Source: a bacterium (GTDB taxonomy: Bacteria; Zhuqueibacterota; QNDG01; JAGLOF01). From it: DNA of 64,000 bases. The translations under genes and the position numbers were made by a program. The notes under the pieces were generated by a model. It saw nothing but the letters and a program-made list of their open reading frames with translations. It did no database searches and was not told the DNA's origin. Below are positions 24,590 to 33,697 of the stretch, one piece after another. The stretch spans positions 24,797-88,796 of the forward strand of contig JAGLOF010000012.1 of the NCBI GenBank assembly GCA_023139105.1, written 5' to 3'. Position 1 is the first letter of the stretch. Every line of letters starts with the position of its first letter.

Positions 24590-27187
24590 TCATTCATAAT
24601 AAAGACTCTTTACCGGATTGGCCACAGAGGCTTTGATGGACTGAACACTTATAGTCAACAGAGCTATTACCAGAGCTGCAATACCGATAACCGGAAAGAT
24701 CCACCATTCGACACCATGTTGATAGGGATAATTCTGTAACCAGCGGCCCATAGCAAACCAGGCTAAAGGCCAGGCAATACCATTACTTACCACCACCCAC
24801 ATAGTGAACTTTCTGGAGAGCAACCCCCAGATCTGTAGCACTGAAGCGCCCAATGTTTTACGAATACCAATCTCTTTGCGCCGGCGTTCTGCCATAAAAG
24901 AGATAAGACTGAAGAGGCCCAGACAGGAGATAAACAGAGCCAACCCTGTAAATACATTGAAGAGTGAGGTCAGATGACGTTCCATTCCATAGGCTTGTCG
25001 AATTTCATCATCAACAAACTGATGATTGAACGGCTGACCGGGATAGAATCGATTCCAGGTTGCTTTAAGATCTGCAAGGCCCTCTTTAAGGCTGCCATCA
25101 ATAAAACGCACTGACAATCCCGCCCAATTATCCCAGGGAGTAGAAGGCTCCATATACAACACTTCTGCACCCATTTCTTCCTTGAATCCGGATTGATGCA
25201 TGTTTTGATAGACGCCAATGATGGTGCCCGCTTTTCGATTCAGTGAGAATGGCATGCCCACGGGTTCTTCCAGATCCCACAACTTCACAGCCGCTTCATT
25301 AATAACATAGGCATTCTGATAATCACTGGCCATGCCCTCATCAAAGAAACGCCCTTCCAGAATATTCATACCCTGAGTCGACAAATAATCTCCATCAACA
25401 AAATAGTATTTCACATGGTTGCCCAGATATTCAACAGTATTAGCATCCTGTGTCATGCCCTCCCATTCCACCGTCCCACCACGTCCTGTGGGGCCCCGGC
25501 CAGAGACTTCAGCAATGTGCGGCGATTGTATCAGCTCCTGTTTCAGTGCCATCAATGCATCCATCCGCCGCCCCACTGACTCAGGAAGTATAACAAATGT
25601 CTGGTTGCTCGCATTGAAACCCAGGTCTGAATTCATCATATACTGTAGCTGGCGATGAATAACCGTTGTTGAGATCATCAGCCCTATAGAGAGTGTGAAC
25701 TGCAGCACCACTAAAAAGCCGGCCATACCAAAGCGACGATGACCGGTCTTCCCCGATACCACCCCCTTCTCACCCTTTAAAGTCTTAACAGGTGAAAGGG
25801 CTGAAAGCATAATAGCAGGATATAGACCTGCAAGCAGCGCCGTGCCTGCTAAAAGAGCCAGAAACAGTCCGGAAACATTAAGATTCAACAAATTAATAGT
25901 AAGTGCCTTTCCGGAAAGAGTATTGAAAAACGGCAAAGCTAAAAAAGATAGCAGCAGCGCACTAAAACCAGCCAGTGCAACTATTACCACCGATTCTCCG
26001 AAGAACTGCCTTACAATCTCTGCCCGACTGGAGCCCACTACTTTTCTCAAGCCTATTTCTTTGGCCCGGCGGCCTGCCATTGCCGTTGAAAGATTGATAA
26101 AATTAATTGAGGCCAGAGCCAGAACAAACAACGCGACGACAGTAAAAATGATCACATACTGAATAGGCCCTCCACCATCAAGGTGCCAGAGATGCATACG
26201 CGCAAGCGGCTGCAGAAACACCTTAAGATTGCCCTTTGATGACTCACGATACGTGTTGAGAAAATCACCAATTTTCTCATCAATAGAGACTGCATCCACA
26301 CCATCGGCAACCTTGACATAGAGATGAAAGGCGAACCAGTTCCAAATGAAACGGTCATACTTCACCAGTTCAACATTGGAGAGATGGGGCCGCAGAAAAT
26401 CAAACTGAATATCCGAATTTCCGGGAATGTCGGCTAAAACTCCGGTAACCGTTAAAAGATCACCCTTAATCTCTAAGAGCCTGCCAATGGGTGCTTCTAT
26501 GCCAAAACATGCTTTGGCCAGAGACTCTGAGACTACAACGGATTGAGGTTCATCCAGAGCTGTTCTCGCATCGCCTTCAAGAAATGGAAATGAAAAAACA
26601 TCAAAAACTTCCGGATCAGCCGATGCTCCATCCCAACTGCCCATGAACTGTCCATCATGCTGAACATCTACCTTACCGCGGAAAAGGAATCGAATGGCCT
26701 CTTCAATTTCAGGTATCTCATCCAAAAGTACATCAGCCAGTGGCGCCGGAGCCTGTGATGACGTAGATGCACGGTCTGTTCGACGGTTAACCACTCTGTA
26801 TATGGTATCACCATTCTCATGAAACCGGTTATAACTCATTTCATCCTGTACCCACAGAAGTATCAGCAGAGCACAAGCAAGCCCTACTGTCAGTCCAATG
26901 ATATTTATCAGCGAGTACACTCGATTCCTTCGAAGGTTTCTCAATGCCACTTTTAAATAATTTTTCAGCATAATCATTCTCCATTTCAAACGATCTATCA
27001 TCAGAGCCGGAAGAGACTCCAGAACTCGGGCCCAATACCACCTTGCTGCACTAACACCCTGTTCAGTTTGTGAAATCAACACAAACGACTCCTCCAGATC
27101 CAGAAGGAATTCTTCATAGTCCTCATCCGATGTGGTCAACTTGATAAGTAGTCTGGCAATTAGTGGTGATTTATAATAATTCTTCAT
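24590..27187 (-). CDS. FtsX/MacB-type ABC transporter permease with PadR-linked prefix domain
   Basis: About 865 residues. Residues 1-75 (PLIARLLIKLTTSDEDYEEFLLDLEE...) are the permease prefix domain often encoded next to a PadR regulator. Two FtsX repeats follow: the first begins with LKVALRNLRRNRVYSLINIIGL and has a periplasmic MacB-PCD domain, then RAKEIGLRKVVGSSRAEIVRQFF; the second has RRKEIGIRKTLGASVLQIWGLL. Eight helices are visible. Such permeases export peptides or lipids or act in envelope stress; no ATPase gene is adjacent. The start is ATG 27187; a TTG at 27202 overlapping the PadR stop is possible. Confidence 0.87.
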   Translation of the reverse strand: MKNYYKSPLIARLLIKLTTSDEDYEEFLLDLEESFVLISQTEQGVSAARWYWARVLESLPALMIDRLKWRMIMLKNYLKVALRNLRRNRVYSLINIIGLTVGLACALLILLWVQDEMSYNRFHENGDTIYRVVNRRTDRASTSSQAPAPLADVLLDEIPEIEEAIRFLFRGKVDVQHDGQFMGSWDGASADPEVFDVFSFPFLEGDARTALDEPQSVVVSESLAKACFGIEAPIGRLLEIKGDLLTVTGVLADIPGNSDIQFDFLRPHLSNVELVKYDRFIWNWFAFHLYVKVADGVDAVSIDEKIGDFLNTYRESSKGNLKVFLQPLARMHLWHLDGGGPIQYVIIFTVVALFVLALASINFINLSTAMAGRRAKEIGLRKVVGSSRAEIVRQFFGESVVIVALAGFSALLLSFLALPFFNTLSGKALTINLLNLNVSGLFLALLAGTALLAGLYPAIMLSALSPVKTLKGEKGVVSGKTGHRRFGMAGFLVVLQFTLSIGLMISTTVIHRQLQYMMNSDLGFNASNQTFVILPESVGRRMDALMALKQELIQSPHIAEVSGRGPTGRGGTVEWEGMTQDANTVEYLGNHVKYYFVDGDYLSTQGMNILEGRFFDEGMASDYQNAYVINEAAVKLWDLEEPVGMPFSLNRKAGTIIGVYQNMHQSGFKEEMGAEVLYMEPSTPWDNWAGLSVRFIDGSLKEGLADLKATWNRFYPGQPFNHQFVDDEIRQAYGMERHLTSLFNVFTGLALFISCLGLFSLISFMAERRRKEIGIRKTLGASVLQIWGLLSRKFTMWVVVSNGIAWPLAWFAMGRWLQNYPYQHGVEWWIFPVIGIAALVIALLTISVQSIKASVANPVKSLYYE

Positions 27188-27198
27188 AACATCTGCTT

Positions 27199-27519
27199 TC
27201 AATCCATTGAAATAGGCTGCATATCACCCCAAAGGGATGCATGCACATTAAAAATCTCTTCCAGGGCCTTCATGCCTTCAGGAGTTATTCGATAAAAATA
27301 CTTCTTCCGCCCGCCACGTTCTGCCACAGGATCTCCGGAAATCTTATCTACGAATCCTTTGTCCCGCATTTTTTTCAGCGTCTTGTAAATAACGCCAAAA
27401 GCCCAGTACCGAGAAATATCCTGATGGATCTGCTCACGGATTGTAACACCGTAGGCGTTCTCTTTCAGTTTGTAAACAGCCAGCAAGACAATCTCTTCAG
27501 CGCGTGTTAATAGAATCAT
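27199..27519 (-). CDS. PadR-family transcriptional regulator
   Basis: A 106-residue winged-helix protein of the PadR family: EEIVLLAVYKLKENAYGVTIREQI, the recognition part FGVIYKTLKKMRDKGFVDK and the wing GRKKYFYRITPEGMKALEEI. It is the short type that lacks the long C-terminal dimerisation helix. It lies upstream of, and nearly overlaps, the prefix-domain permease gene, the usual pairing, and is likely to repress that operon. Confidence 0.92.
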   Translation of the reverse strand: MILLTRAEEIVLLAVYKLKENAYGVTIREQIHQDISRYWAFGVIYKTLKKMRDKGFVDKISGDPVAERGGRKKYFYRITPEGMKALEEIFNVHASLWGDMQPISMD

Positions 27520-27650
27520 GACAATATCTCCAGTTTGTGTGCCTTTTGCACTTTAATACGGAAACTACAGTATCTGAGTTACATGATTTGTATACTTTTT
27601 GCACAAATACTAAAAAACGACAACAATTCGCGACTTTATGTAAATAATAC

Positions 27651-27677
27651 TTGACATTGTGTCGCGTTTTATATATT
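27651..27677 (+). promoter_or_regulatory. Probable promoter of the HTH gene with CGCGAC dyad
   Basis: TTGACA at 27651 and TATATT at 27672 (15-base spacer, or TATTTT at 17) lie about 45 bases before the HTH start. An inverted pair CGCGAC (27630) and GTCGCG (27661) brackets the -35 box and could be an operator. Confidence 0.5.
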
Positions 27678-27719
27678 TTCATACCGTCACTAAAATAATA
27701 GCAAATAAGAGGCCCGACT

Positions 27720-27941
27720 ATGGAACTACAAAATAACCTGCGACGATATCGCTTTGATGCCGGAGAGATGACGCAGCAAGCCCTGGCCGATGCATTGGGG
27801 GTTTCACGCCAAACAGTACATGCCATTGAAAAAGGCAAGTTCAATCCTTCTGTAAAATTGGCCTTGCAGATGGCACACTACTTTAATAGCAGCGTAGAAA
27901 ACATTTTTCAACTTAAAATTGAGAAGGAAAAATTATCATGA
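27720..27941 (+). CDS. Small XRE-family HTH regulator
   Basis: A 73-residue Cro/CI-type helix-turn-helix protein: GEMTQQALADALGVSRQTVHAIEKGKFNPSVKLALQMA is the full HTH, followed by YFNSSVENIFQ, typical of the compact YozG-like regulators. It overlaps the downstream membrane-protein gene by four bases (ATGA), a common pairing of a mini-HTH with a membrane partner. It is divergent from the PadR gene. Confidence 0.9.
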   Translation: MELQNNLRRYRFDAGEMTQQALADALGVSRQTVHAIEKGKFNPSVKLALQMAHYFNSSVENIFQLKIEKEKLS

Positions 27942-28264
27942 AAATCAAAGGGAATAAGATTTTATTTTTTGGGATGGAGCTGATCAGTGGCCTGGCCACA
28001 TTTGCAACAACAATGTTATGGGGTGACATTGGATTGCTGGGCACGATCATATTTTTTATAGGTATGTTCATCACCCATGACATACCTGATGAAAGAGAAA
28101 CAGGACTACTCTACAAGGCCACGGCTCTGGAAGTCTCAGTCATGGGTGCTGTAATGGCTGTCATATATATTTTATTCAAGGAGTACAACTGGTTTCACGG
28201 TTTTGTCAGCTTTGGCATGATTACACGGGGTTTGATTGGGTGGATTACATTTGCGAGAGAGTAG
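27938..28264 (+). CDS. Three- to four-helix membrane protein paired with mini-HTH
   Basis: A 108-residue membrane protein with helices near 8-24, 30-46, 66-82 and 88-103; the loop between helices 2 and 3 is HDIPDERETGLLYKATALE. Proteins with a DERE(T/V) loop are often encoded right behind YozG-like HTH genes, but their function is unknown. Translation is coupled to the HTH gene by ATGA. Confidence 0.75.
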   Translation: MKIKGNKILFFGMELISGLATFATTMLWGDIGLLGTIIFFIGMFITHDIPDERETGLLYKATALEVSVMGAVMAVIYILFKEYNWFHGFVSFGMITRGLIGWITFARE

Positions 28265-28334
28265 AGTAGTTGACACCGGGTGTTACGCCCAACACCCAGT
28301 GTCATGATTTATAGTGACAGCTTAAATCCAATTG

Positions 28335-29348
28335 TCAGTTATTCCACTTTAAAACTTTTGTAATCAGCATTTTCTGATAAAACTCAGGCTCTTCCAAATT
28401 GAGGACATGACCGGACTCCTCAAACCAGACAATCTCTTTGTAGGGCGCTTTTAAACCTTCATAAAATCGTTCCACCAATTTCCAGGGAGTTTGATAATCG
28501 AATCGTCCTGTAAAAAAATATACCGGCACTTTAAGCTCGGTGATCTCCTTTAAGAAATCAACATCTTGCAATTGAGGCCACATTATGTTCTGAGTCTTGA
28601 TCATAGCATTCAGGATACTGTTTTTTTCATCCGATGTATAATGAGGAGAACGGCTCCAATACATCCCCAGAGTCATATAGTTTATTTTCCTAAAGGAGCC
28701 TCCGAATTTTGCCAGCAACATTCTCTGCGTACTTAGACTGGGATAATCCGTGTATGGAGGTGGTCCGATTTTTTCCAGCTGGCCGACTGCTTGTACATCC
28801 TCCATTTCTCTTGCCTTCTCAACGGTATATCGGTAGGATAACATCTCCCCTTCTTTCATATTGATCACCTGACCCATTCCTATATAGGCATGCAGTAGTT
28901 CAGGAAAACGATAGGCCGTCTTTAAACCGAGGACAGTGCCCCATGAATGTCCTATGAGAAATATTTTATCTTTTCTATAACGAGTGCGCAGCAACTCAAT
29001 CAACTCGTGTGTATCTGACATAAACTGTTCGATGTTCATACTTTCAGGAGGAATATCCGGATTGAATGACTTGCCTGCACCCCGCTGGTCCCAGTTGACA
29101 ACGAGGAAATGTTTCTCCAAATCATTTGACTCAACGTGAGTAAAGGGCATTTGGGGGAATCCCGGCCCGCCGTGAAGGAAAAGCAGAATGGGATTGGATG
29201 CTTTTTCTCCACGGACGAGAATCCACTGTTTTACGCCACCAAGAGTGATCTCTTCAAGAGAATTTATCGACTCCTGTGCCCCTGCGGGTAAAGTTAAAAG
29301 CACAAACAGGCAGGTCATAAATATCGGAGCATTACATTTCTTTTTCAT
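28335..29348 (-). CDS. Secreted alpha/beta hydrolase, proline-iminopeptidase-like
   Basis: A Sec signal peptide (to about PAGAQ) is followed by an alpha/beta-hydrolase fold. The oxyanion motif is LFLHGGPGFPQMPF, then VVNWDQRGAGKSF, the nucleophile elbow IGHSWGT, a late acid in TGRFDYQTPW and the catalytic His in EESGHVLNLEEPEFYQ. HGGPG with WDQRGAGKS is typical of prolyl iminopeptidases (S33), so a peptidase or esterase acting in the periplasm is likely. Length (337) is normal. Confidence 0.88.
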   Translation of the reverse strand: MKKKCNAPIFMTCLFVLLTLPAGAQESINSLEEITLGGVKQWILVRGEKASNPILLFLHGGPGFPQMPFTHVESNDLEKHFLVVNWDQRGAGKSFNPDIPPESMNIEQFMSDTHELIELLRTRYRKDKIFLIGHSWGTVLGLKTAYRFPELLHAYIGMGQVINMKEGEMLSYRYTVEKAREMEDVQAVGQLEKIGPPPYTDYPSLSTQRMLLAKFGGSFRKINYMTLGMYWSRSPHYTSDEKNSILNAMIKTQNIMWPQLQDVDFLKEITELKVPVYFFTGRFDYQTPWKLVERFYEGLKAPYKEIVWFEESGHVLNLEEPEFYQKMLITKVLKWNN

Positions 29349-29375
29349 AATCGGTTACCTTTTTTTGATTATTTT

Positions 29376-29624
29376 CTATCCACTCTTTGATAGTGAAACC
29401 CGTGGATCAGAAGTCCATTGTTTGAATGAGGAGATTATTTGCTGAGGGGAGTGCATCTCCTTCATCGATTCAAGTTTTATTAGCTGCTTTCTGTCGATAG
29501 CTCCGTTACCCAATTGCAGACGGACCCACTGCGCCATTTCAATCACACTGGAATTAATTGATCCAGCAGGCCCCATCGAATCGACGCTTCGCCGGGGAAC
29601 TAACTGAATTTTACGCAAATGCAT
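29376..29624 (-). pseudogene. Fragment of a beta-lactamase-family serine hydrolase gene
   Basis: The frame reads DSMGPAGSINSSVIEMAQWV, then RLQLGNGAIDRKQLI and KEMHSPQ, which is the middle region of class-C beta-lactamase-like (Pab87-type) serine hydrolases. The N-terminal domain with SxxK and YxN and the C-terminal third are both missing, and no continuation is found on either side. It is therefore a leftover of a larger gene; part of the preceding spacer may be the deletion scar. Confidence 0.6.
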
Positions 29625-29970
29625 AAAGAATGATCTAAAGAAGGGATGAGCGGGTCATGTATGGGATAAACGGGACAGGCGCAGTTTTATAAACTATCAC
29701 AAATTCAACTTTGGAAATAAAGCCGATAACCACAATAATGTTGCCGAGGATCGATCTGTCATAGGAGGTCTGAGGCTATGCTAAAGCATTTTAAAAATAG
29801 GGAATTAATCAAACGGTCTACTCATTCTTCTCAGATTCCTGTAATATCTTGCAATTTTGTGGAAGCTATATTATTTTGTCGACTAGCTTGCAAAACAAAA
29901 GAATAAGATGACATATTTCATTGCCGGGCCCAATCAACATATCCAGGCTTAAAAGTCACGGAACAGTATT
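29625..29970. other. Intergenic region before LytTR gene
   Basis: No recognisable gene. A short frame (29778-29906, 42 codons, MLKHFKNREL...) has GAGG six bases and AGGAGG thirteen bases ahead of its ATG, so a small peptide cannot be excluded, but nothing else supports it. The remainder is A+T-rich and shows no repeats or terminators. Confidence 0.35.
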
Positions 29971-30885
29971 GTGAATCAATTACTCAATAAATTAAATCAA
30001 CCTTATCCGCTGGAAAAAGAATTCAAACCTGTTTTTCAAAAAAGTCTGGGATTCGGTTTATTTGTCTTTCTTTTCAGCTGGCAGTTTAAACCCGTAGAAT
30101 TAAGCGAAATTCCTTCTCCTGATATTCAATTGATATTTGCCGGTTTTGGAATAATTACTTTTATTACAATAACTTTAACCAGGTATGTAATTCCTATCCT
30201 CTTCCCCAGGTTGTTTAATGAAAAAATCTGGAAAGTTAGAAATGAAATTATTGTTGTCCTTCTCACAATCAGCACCATAGGATTGTTCAATTTAATTTTT
30301 GGGTATTGGGGAGGGTATCTGAATTTTAGTTTTGGTGACATTATTCGTTCCCTGGCAGGCGCACTTTCAGTTGGTATTATCCCGGTTACCGTAACTGTAA
30401 TTCTAAATCAAAATCGCTTATTAAAAAAATATCTTAAATCAGCTGAAAGTTTGAATTCACTAATAAGGTCAGAAGACAAATTGCACGATGGGTCTCAAAA
30501 CCCGCTAATTTTGCTGCAATCTGAAACAGGAAAAGAGCATTTAAAAATCAGGAAGAATGATCTCCTTTTTATAAAATCTATTGATAATTATGTTGAAGTT
30601 TGGTGGGAAGAGGGCGATAAATATCATAAAGACATCCTCAGGAGTTCACTAAAAAAAATAGAAAAGATGTTACCTGAATTACCTGAATTATTTAGCTGCC
30701 ACCGCGGCTATTTGATCAATACGGATAAGATAAAAAAAATCAACGGTAACTCCCGGGGGTATTTGTTAAGATTAAGTGATATTGATGAGGGGATACCTGT
30801 GGCACGCCGATCTTCCAGACAATTGCGGGAGCTGATTGATCTTCAAACCACTGGCTCTGCCAGTGGTTCTCCGATCGAAAACTGA
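29971..30885 (+). CDS. Membrane-bound LytTR-family transcriptional regulator
   Basis: The N-terminal half holds four hydrophobic helices (near 25-40, 48-66, 87-107 and 116-143), and the C-terminal half (about 180-290) is a LytTR DNA-binding domain: LLFIKSIDNYVEVWWE, then ILRSSLKKIEKMLPELPELF, SCHRGYLINTDKI and VARRSSRQLREL. This fusion is common in Bacteroidota-like bacteria and suggests direct membrane sensing without a phosphotransfer step. The start is GTG. The last residues (TTGSASGSPIEN) come from a perfect hairpin in the DNA, so the original C-terminus may have been altered. Confidence 0.87.
   Translation: MNQLLNKLNQPYPLEKEFKPVFQKSLGFGLFVFLFSWQFKPVELSEIPSPDIQLIFAGFGIITFITITLTRYVIPILFPRLFNEKIWKVRNEIIVVLLTISTIGLFNLIFGYWGGYLNFSFGDIIRSLAGALSVGIIPVTVTVILNQNRLLKKYLKSAESLNSLIRSEDKLHDGSQNPLILLQSETGKEHLKIRKNDLLFIKSIDNYVEVWWEEGDKYHKDILRSSLKKIEKMLPELPELFSCHRGYLINTDKIKKINGNSRGYLLRLSDIDEGIPVARRSSRQLRELIDLQTTGSASGSPIEN
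30846..30868. repeat. Perfect 10-bp inverted repeat at the 3' end of the LytTR gene
   Basis: AACCACTGGC, spacer TCT, GCCAGTGGTT. It lies inside the last codons of the LytTR gene and has no T run, so it is not a terminator; it looks like a REP-type insertion or junction. Confidence 0.5.
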
Positions 30886-31195
30886 ACGGCACGAAGTCGT
30901 CGTCTTCTTCCAGCACATTAACTTGCTCAACATCTTTTTGCAGTTTGCCACACGAAAAAAATTGACAAATCCTCGCAACACAGAATTAAGGGTCTTTATA
31001 ACTATCGTCAGGTTGCGACCTCATGTCTTGCGAGTTATCTTCTTTACCTTCTGCTTGAATGTCTTTAGTTACAGGGCAACCAAAAAGGCCACCCTTGAAG
31101 GTGGCCTTTTTAATATATTCGATAATTTGCTTATAAGGCTATTCGCCCTGCCAGAACGTGATTCAAATCAGGGACGATGTGATGATGGCAGCCTG
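30886..31195. other. Convergent intergenic region between LytTR and rhlE
   Basis: No credible gene. Apart from the bidirectional terminator in its right half the stretch shows no clear signal; open frames crossing it are antisense to rhlE or chance. Confidence 0.5.
31082..31111. terminator. Bidirectional rho-independent terminator
   Basis: Stem AAAAAGGCCACC / GGTGGCCTTTTT with a six-base loop; a U-run results in both directions. It serves the convergent LytTR (plus) and rhlE (minus) genes. Confidence 0.88.
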
Positions 31196-32491
31196 TCAGC
31201 CCGCGCGCCGTCTCCGGCCCACTTTGCTGCTGTTACGCCTGGACGCAGCGGACGTACTGCTGCGAAACGCAGCCGGTGCACTGTTGCGGCCGTGAGACAC
31301 GGTTCGTACCGGCCGGGAGCCGCGGTTCTTGGTCACCGGTTCAGGCATTATGCTCGGATCCGGTTCATATCCGGGAATGATGACTTTCTTGATATCACTC
31401 TTCAACATTTTTTCAATATCCGCCAGCAACTTATTCTCATCAATGCAGACCAGCGACACGGCATGGCCGTCCTGACCGGCACGGCCGGTACGGCCGATAC
31501 GATGCACATAATCTTCCGGCACATTGGGCAGCTCAAAATTGACCACGTGGGGCAGTTGATTGATGTCCAGTCCGCGGGCGGCAATATCTGTAGCCACCAG
31601 CACGCGCACCTCGCCATTCTTGAACTCCGCCAGTGCACGCGTGCGTGCCCCCTGCGACTTATTCCCGTGAATGGCGGTCGCCACCAGCCCGTCACGCCCT
31701 AACTGCTTGCAGAGACGGTTAGCACCGTGCTTGGTGCGGGTGAAGACCAGCACCTGACGCCAGTTGCCAGTACGGATCAAATGCGACAGCAGCGCGCGCT
31801 TACGGGTGCGGTCCACCTTGTGAACAACCTGCGTCACCTGTTCGGCGGCTGTGTTGCGGCGTGCCACCTGGATCTCCGTCGGCGACTTCAACAGACCATC
31901 GGACAGCCTTGTAATCTCCTTGGAGATTGTGGCTGAAAACAGCAGGTTCTGCCGTTTGGACGGCAAAGCCCTCAGTATCTTACGAATGTCGTGAATAAAG
32001 CCCATATCGAGCATGCGATCAGCCTCGTCGAGGACCAGCGTCTCGACTCTATCGAGGTTGATGGTGCCACGCTGCATGTGATCAAGCAGGCGACCGGGAG
32101 TGGCCACAACAATATCCACACCCTTCTTTAAAATGGAAATCTGTGGATTGATACTCACACCGCCAAAAATGACTGTGGACTTGAATGGTAGAAAACGACC
32201 GTAGCTGCGTATGCTTTCATCAACCTGGGCCGCAAGTTCACGTGTGGGCACAAGGATTAAGGCGCGGACCACCGGGCGTCTGCCTGTGGCTCCGGCCATC
32301 TGCATACGATGCAGAAGCGGCAATGTAAAACCAGCTGTCTTGCCGGTACCTGTCTGTGCGCCGCCAAGGACATCGCGGCCTTCAAGAACAAGCGGAATCG
32401 CCTGTTGCTGTATCGGTGTGGCCTCTGTGTAACCTTTCTCTTCAATGGCGCGCAACAATTCGGCCGATAGGCCGAGCTGTGAAAATAACAT
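31196..32491 (-). CDS. rhlE: DEAD-box RNA helicase, RhlE type
   Basis: A 431-residue ATP-dependent RNA helicase with all motifs: F and Q motif ([23 protein letters not shown]), motif I AQTGTGKT, Ia PTRELAAQV, Ib TPGRLLD, II DEAD, III SAT, V ARGLDI and [12 protein letters not shown]. The start MLFSQLGL and the short basic tail (about 60 residues, rich in Arg and Ser) match RhlE. It acts in RNA remodelling, ribosome assembly or cold adaptation. G+C of this gene is higher than that of its neighbours (visibly GC-rich third positions). ATG 32491 is used; a TTG precedes it. Confidence 0.93.
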   Translation of the reverse strand: MLFSQLGLSAELLRAIEEKGYTEATPIQQQAIPLVLEGRDVLGGAQTGTGKTAGFTLPLLHRMQMAGATGRRPVVRALILVPTRELAAQVDESIRSYGRFLPFKSTVIFGGVSINPQISILKKGVDIVVATPGRLLDHMQRGTINLDRVETLVLDEADRMLDMGFIHDIRKILRALPSKRQNLLFSATISKEITRLSDGLLKSPTEIQVARRNTAAEQVTQVVHKVDRTRKRALLSHLIRTGNWRQVLVFTRTKHGANRLCKQLGRDGLVATAIHGNKSQGARTRALAEFKNGEVRVLVATDIAARGLDINQLPHVVNFELPNVPEDYVHRIGRTGRAGQDGHAVSLVCIDENKLLADIEKMLKSDIKKVIIPGYEPDPSIMPEPVTKNRGSRPVRTVSHGRNSAPAAFRSSTSAASRRNSSKVGRRRRAG

Positions 32492-32740
32492 CAATATAAA
32501 AACTCCGTGTTGTAAAAATTATACATTGCAATTTGCCTGTTTGACAAAAAAATAAAGGCCATCGCCTACTCATATAGCTCACCACAAACTATAAAAAGAG
32601 TTTACCGATGACCTTACGGCGACAAGATACGGCATTTTCCCGTCAAAAACACAGACAATTTTACTTTATTGGTGGTATTTATGGGGTTTGCTTTCAATTT
32701 TGGGTGGTATTGTCGCAATATACGTACTCCCTGCGCTGTC

Positions 32741-33262
32741 TTAATCACTCTTCCAAAAAAAATCATCACTCAGATAGTAAGTATTACAATGTCCGATTAA
32801 AGCCCCGCCGGGAAAACCTAATACAGCACCCCCTACAAATCCAAATAACAGACTACATTTTATAGATGCCCTAAAACGTTCATATGTAGTTGCCGGCTCT
32901 GTATAACCTTCAAACCTTATGCCACTTATTGCATAGCCCAAATATGCCCCTGTTGCAAGGCCCAAAATACCAAAGAATCGTCCACCCTCCCTGGCCCCGC
33001 GTACACGATCATCCTGACGTACATGATAAATTTGACTTCCGGGAACAATTACTTCCAGACTGTCATCAGCAAGTTGATATTGCAGAGCTCCATATTGCAG
33101 TATAGCCTTGTGTACGGATATTGTATCTCCATTTTTAAAGCGGATGGAGATTGGCCCCCGTCTTGCATCCAATACAATAGCATCTTCATTTATTTTTAAT
33201 AAATGAGTGGAGGAGCAACAAATTTCCAGTAAACAGAATACAAGGAACGCTATTCTTTTCAT
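32741..33262 (-). CDS. Hypothetical lipoprotein with glycine-zipper segments
   Basis: The N-terminus MKRIAFLVFCLLEICCSS is a short hydrophobic signal with Cys at the cut site, so a lipoprotein is likely. A beta-rich middle (ISIRFKNGDTISVHKAILQYGALQYQL...) is followed by two Gly-rich hydrophobic stretches (FFGILGLATGAYLGYAISG and LLFGFVGGAVLGFPGGALIG) like glycine zippers that insert in membranes. I do not recognise the family. It stands alone between rhlE and ykgJ. Confidence 0.65.
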   Translation of the reverse strand: MKRIAFLVFCLLEICCSSTHLLKINEDAIVLDARRGPISIRFKNGDTISVHKAILQYGALQYQLADDSLEVIVPGSQIYHVRQDDRVRGAREGGRFFGILGLATGAYLGYAISGIRFEGYTEPATTYERFRASIKCSLLFGFVGGAVLGFPGGALIGHCNTYYLSDDFFWKSD

Positions 33263-33357
33263 AGTGCCTCCGGATAAAACCAGTATTCCATCATTCCTGA
33301 ATATATATAATTATTGTTCAAACCAAAAGACTTAAAAACACAGCTCCACATGGAAGC

Positions 33358-33615
33358 TCATCCGGTACTTGTCAGCCATTCCAGTTGTGTCAAATAAGAC
33401 ATTGCCATTTCAGCAGAACTACCACACATCTCTATTGATGGTCGCAGACTATTGCAAACCCGGGGACGGTCAGGATGATCAAAAATAATGCATGCATTAT
33501 TATCATTGAGATTTATACATCGTTCTCCAGCAGCCTTACCTCCTGGCATGCCCGGAATGGAAGAAGATATAGATGGAGCAATACAGCAAGCTCCACAATC
33601 AGGTCTGCATAACAC
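33358..33615 (-). CDS. YkgJ-family cysteine cluster protein
   Basis: A small protein (85 residues) of the YkgJ/zinc-or-iron-chelating family: CRPDCGACCIAPSISS, then GERCINLNDNNACIIF, RPRVCNSLRPSIEMCG and AMSYLTQLEWLT, giving the CxxxCxxCC plus three later Cys. Function unknown; it probably binds Fe-S or Zn. I use GTG 33615, with AGGAGTAGGAAG ahead, because the alternative TTG at 33645 lies inside the terminator of the upstream gene. Confidence 0.88.
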   Translation of the reverse strand: MLCRPDCGACCIAPSISSSIPGMPGGKAAGERCINLNDNNACIIFDHPDRPRVCNSLRPSIEMCGSSAEMAMSYLTQLEWLTSTG

Positions 33616-33629
33616 CTTCCTACTCCTAC

Positions 33630-33655
33630 AAAAAACGCGGAGCAAATGCCCCGCG
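33630..33655 (-). terminator. Rho-independent terminator of response-regulator gene
   Basis: On the minus strand CGCGGGGC, loop ATTT, GCTCCGCG (one mismatch) and then TTTTTT. It lies about 45 bases past the response-regulator stop and immediately ahead of the YkgJ ribosome site. Confidence 0.85.
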
Positions 33656-33697
33656 CAGGTGGTTCAACACCTATTCATATGATAATATTTTAATATA

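Noticed and set aside
30836..31702. 288-codon open frame on the plus strand
   Set aside because: Mostly antisense to rhlE and crosses a strong terminator.
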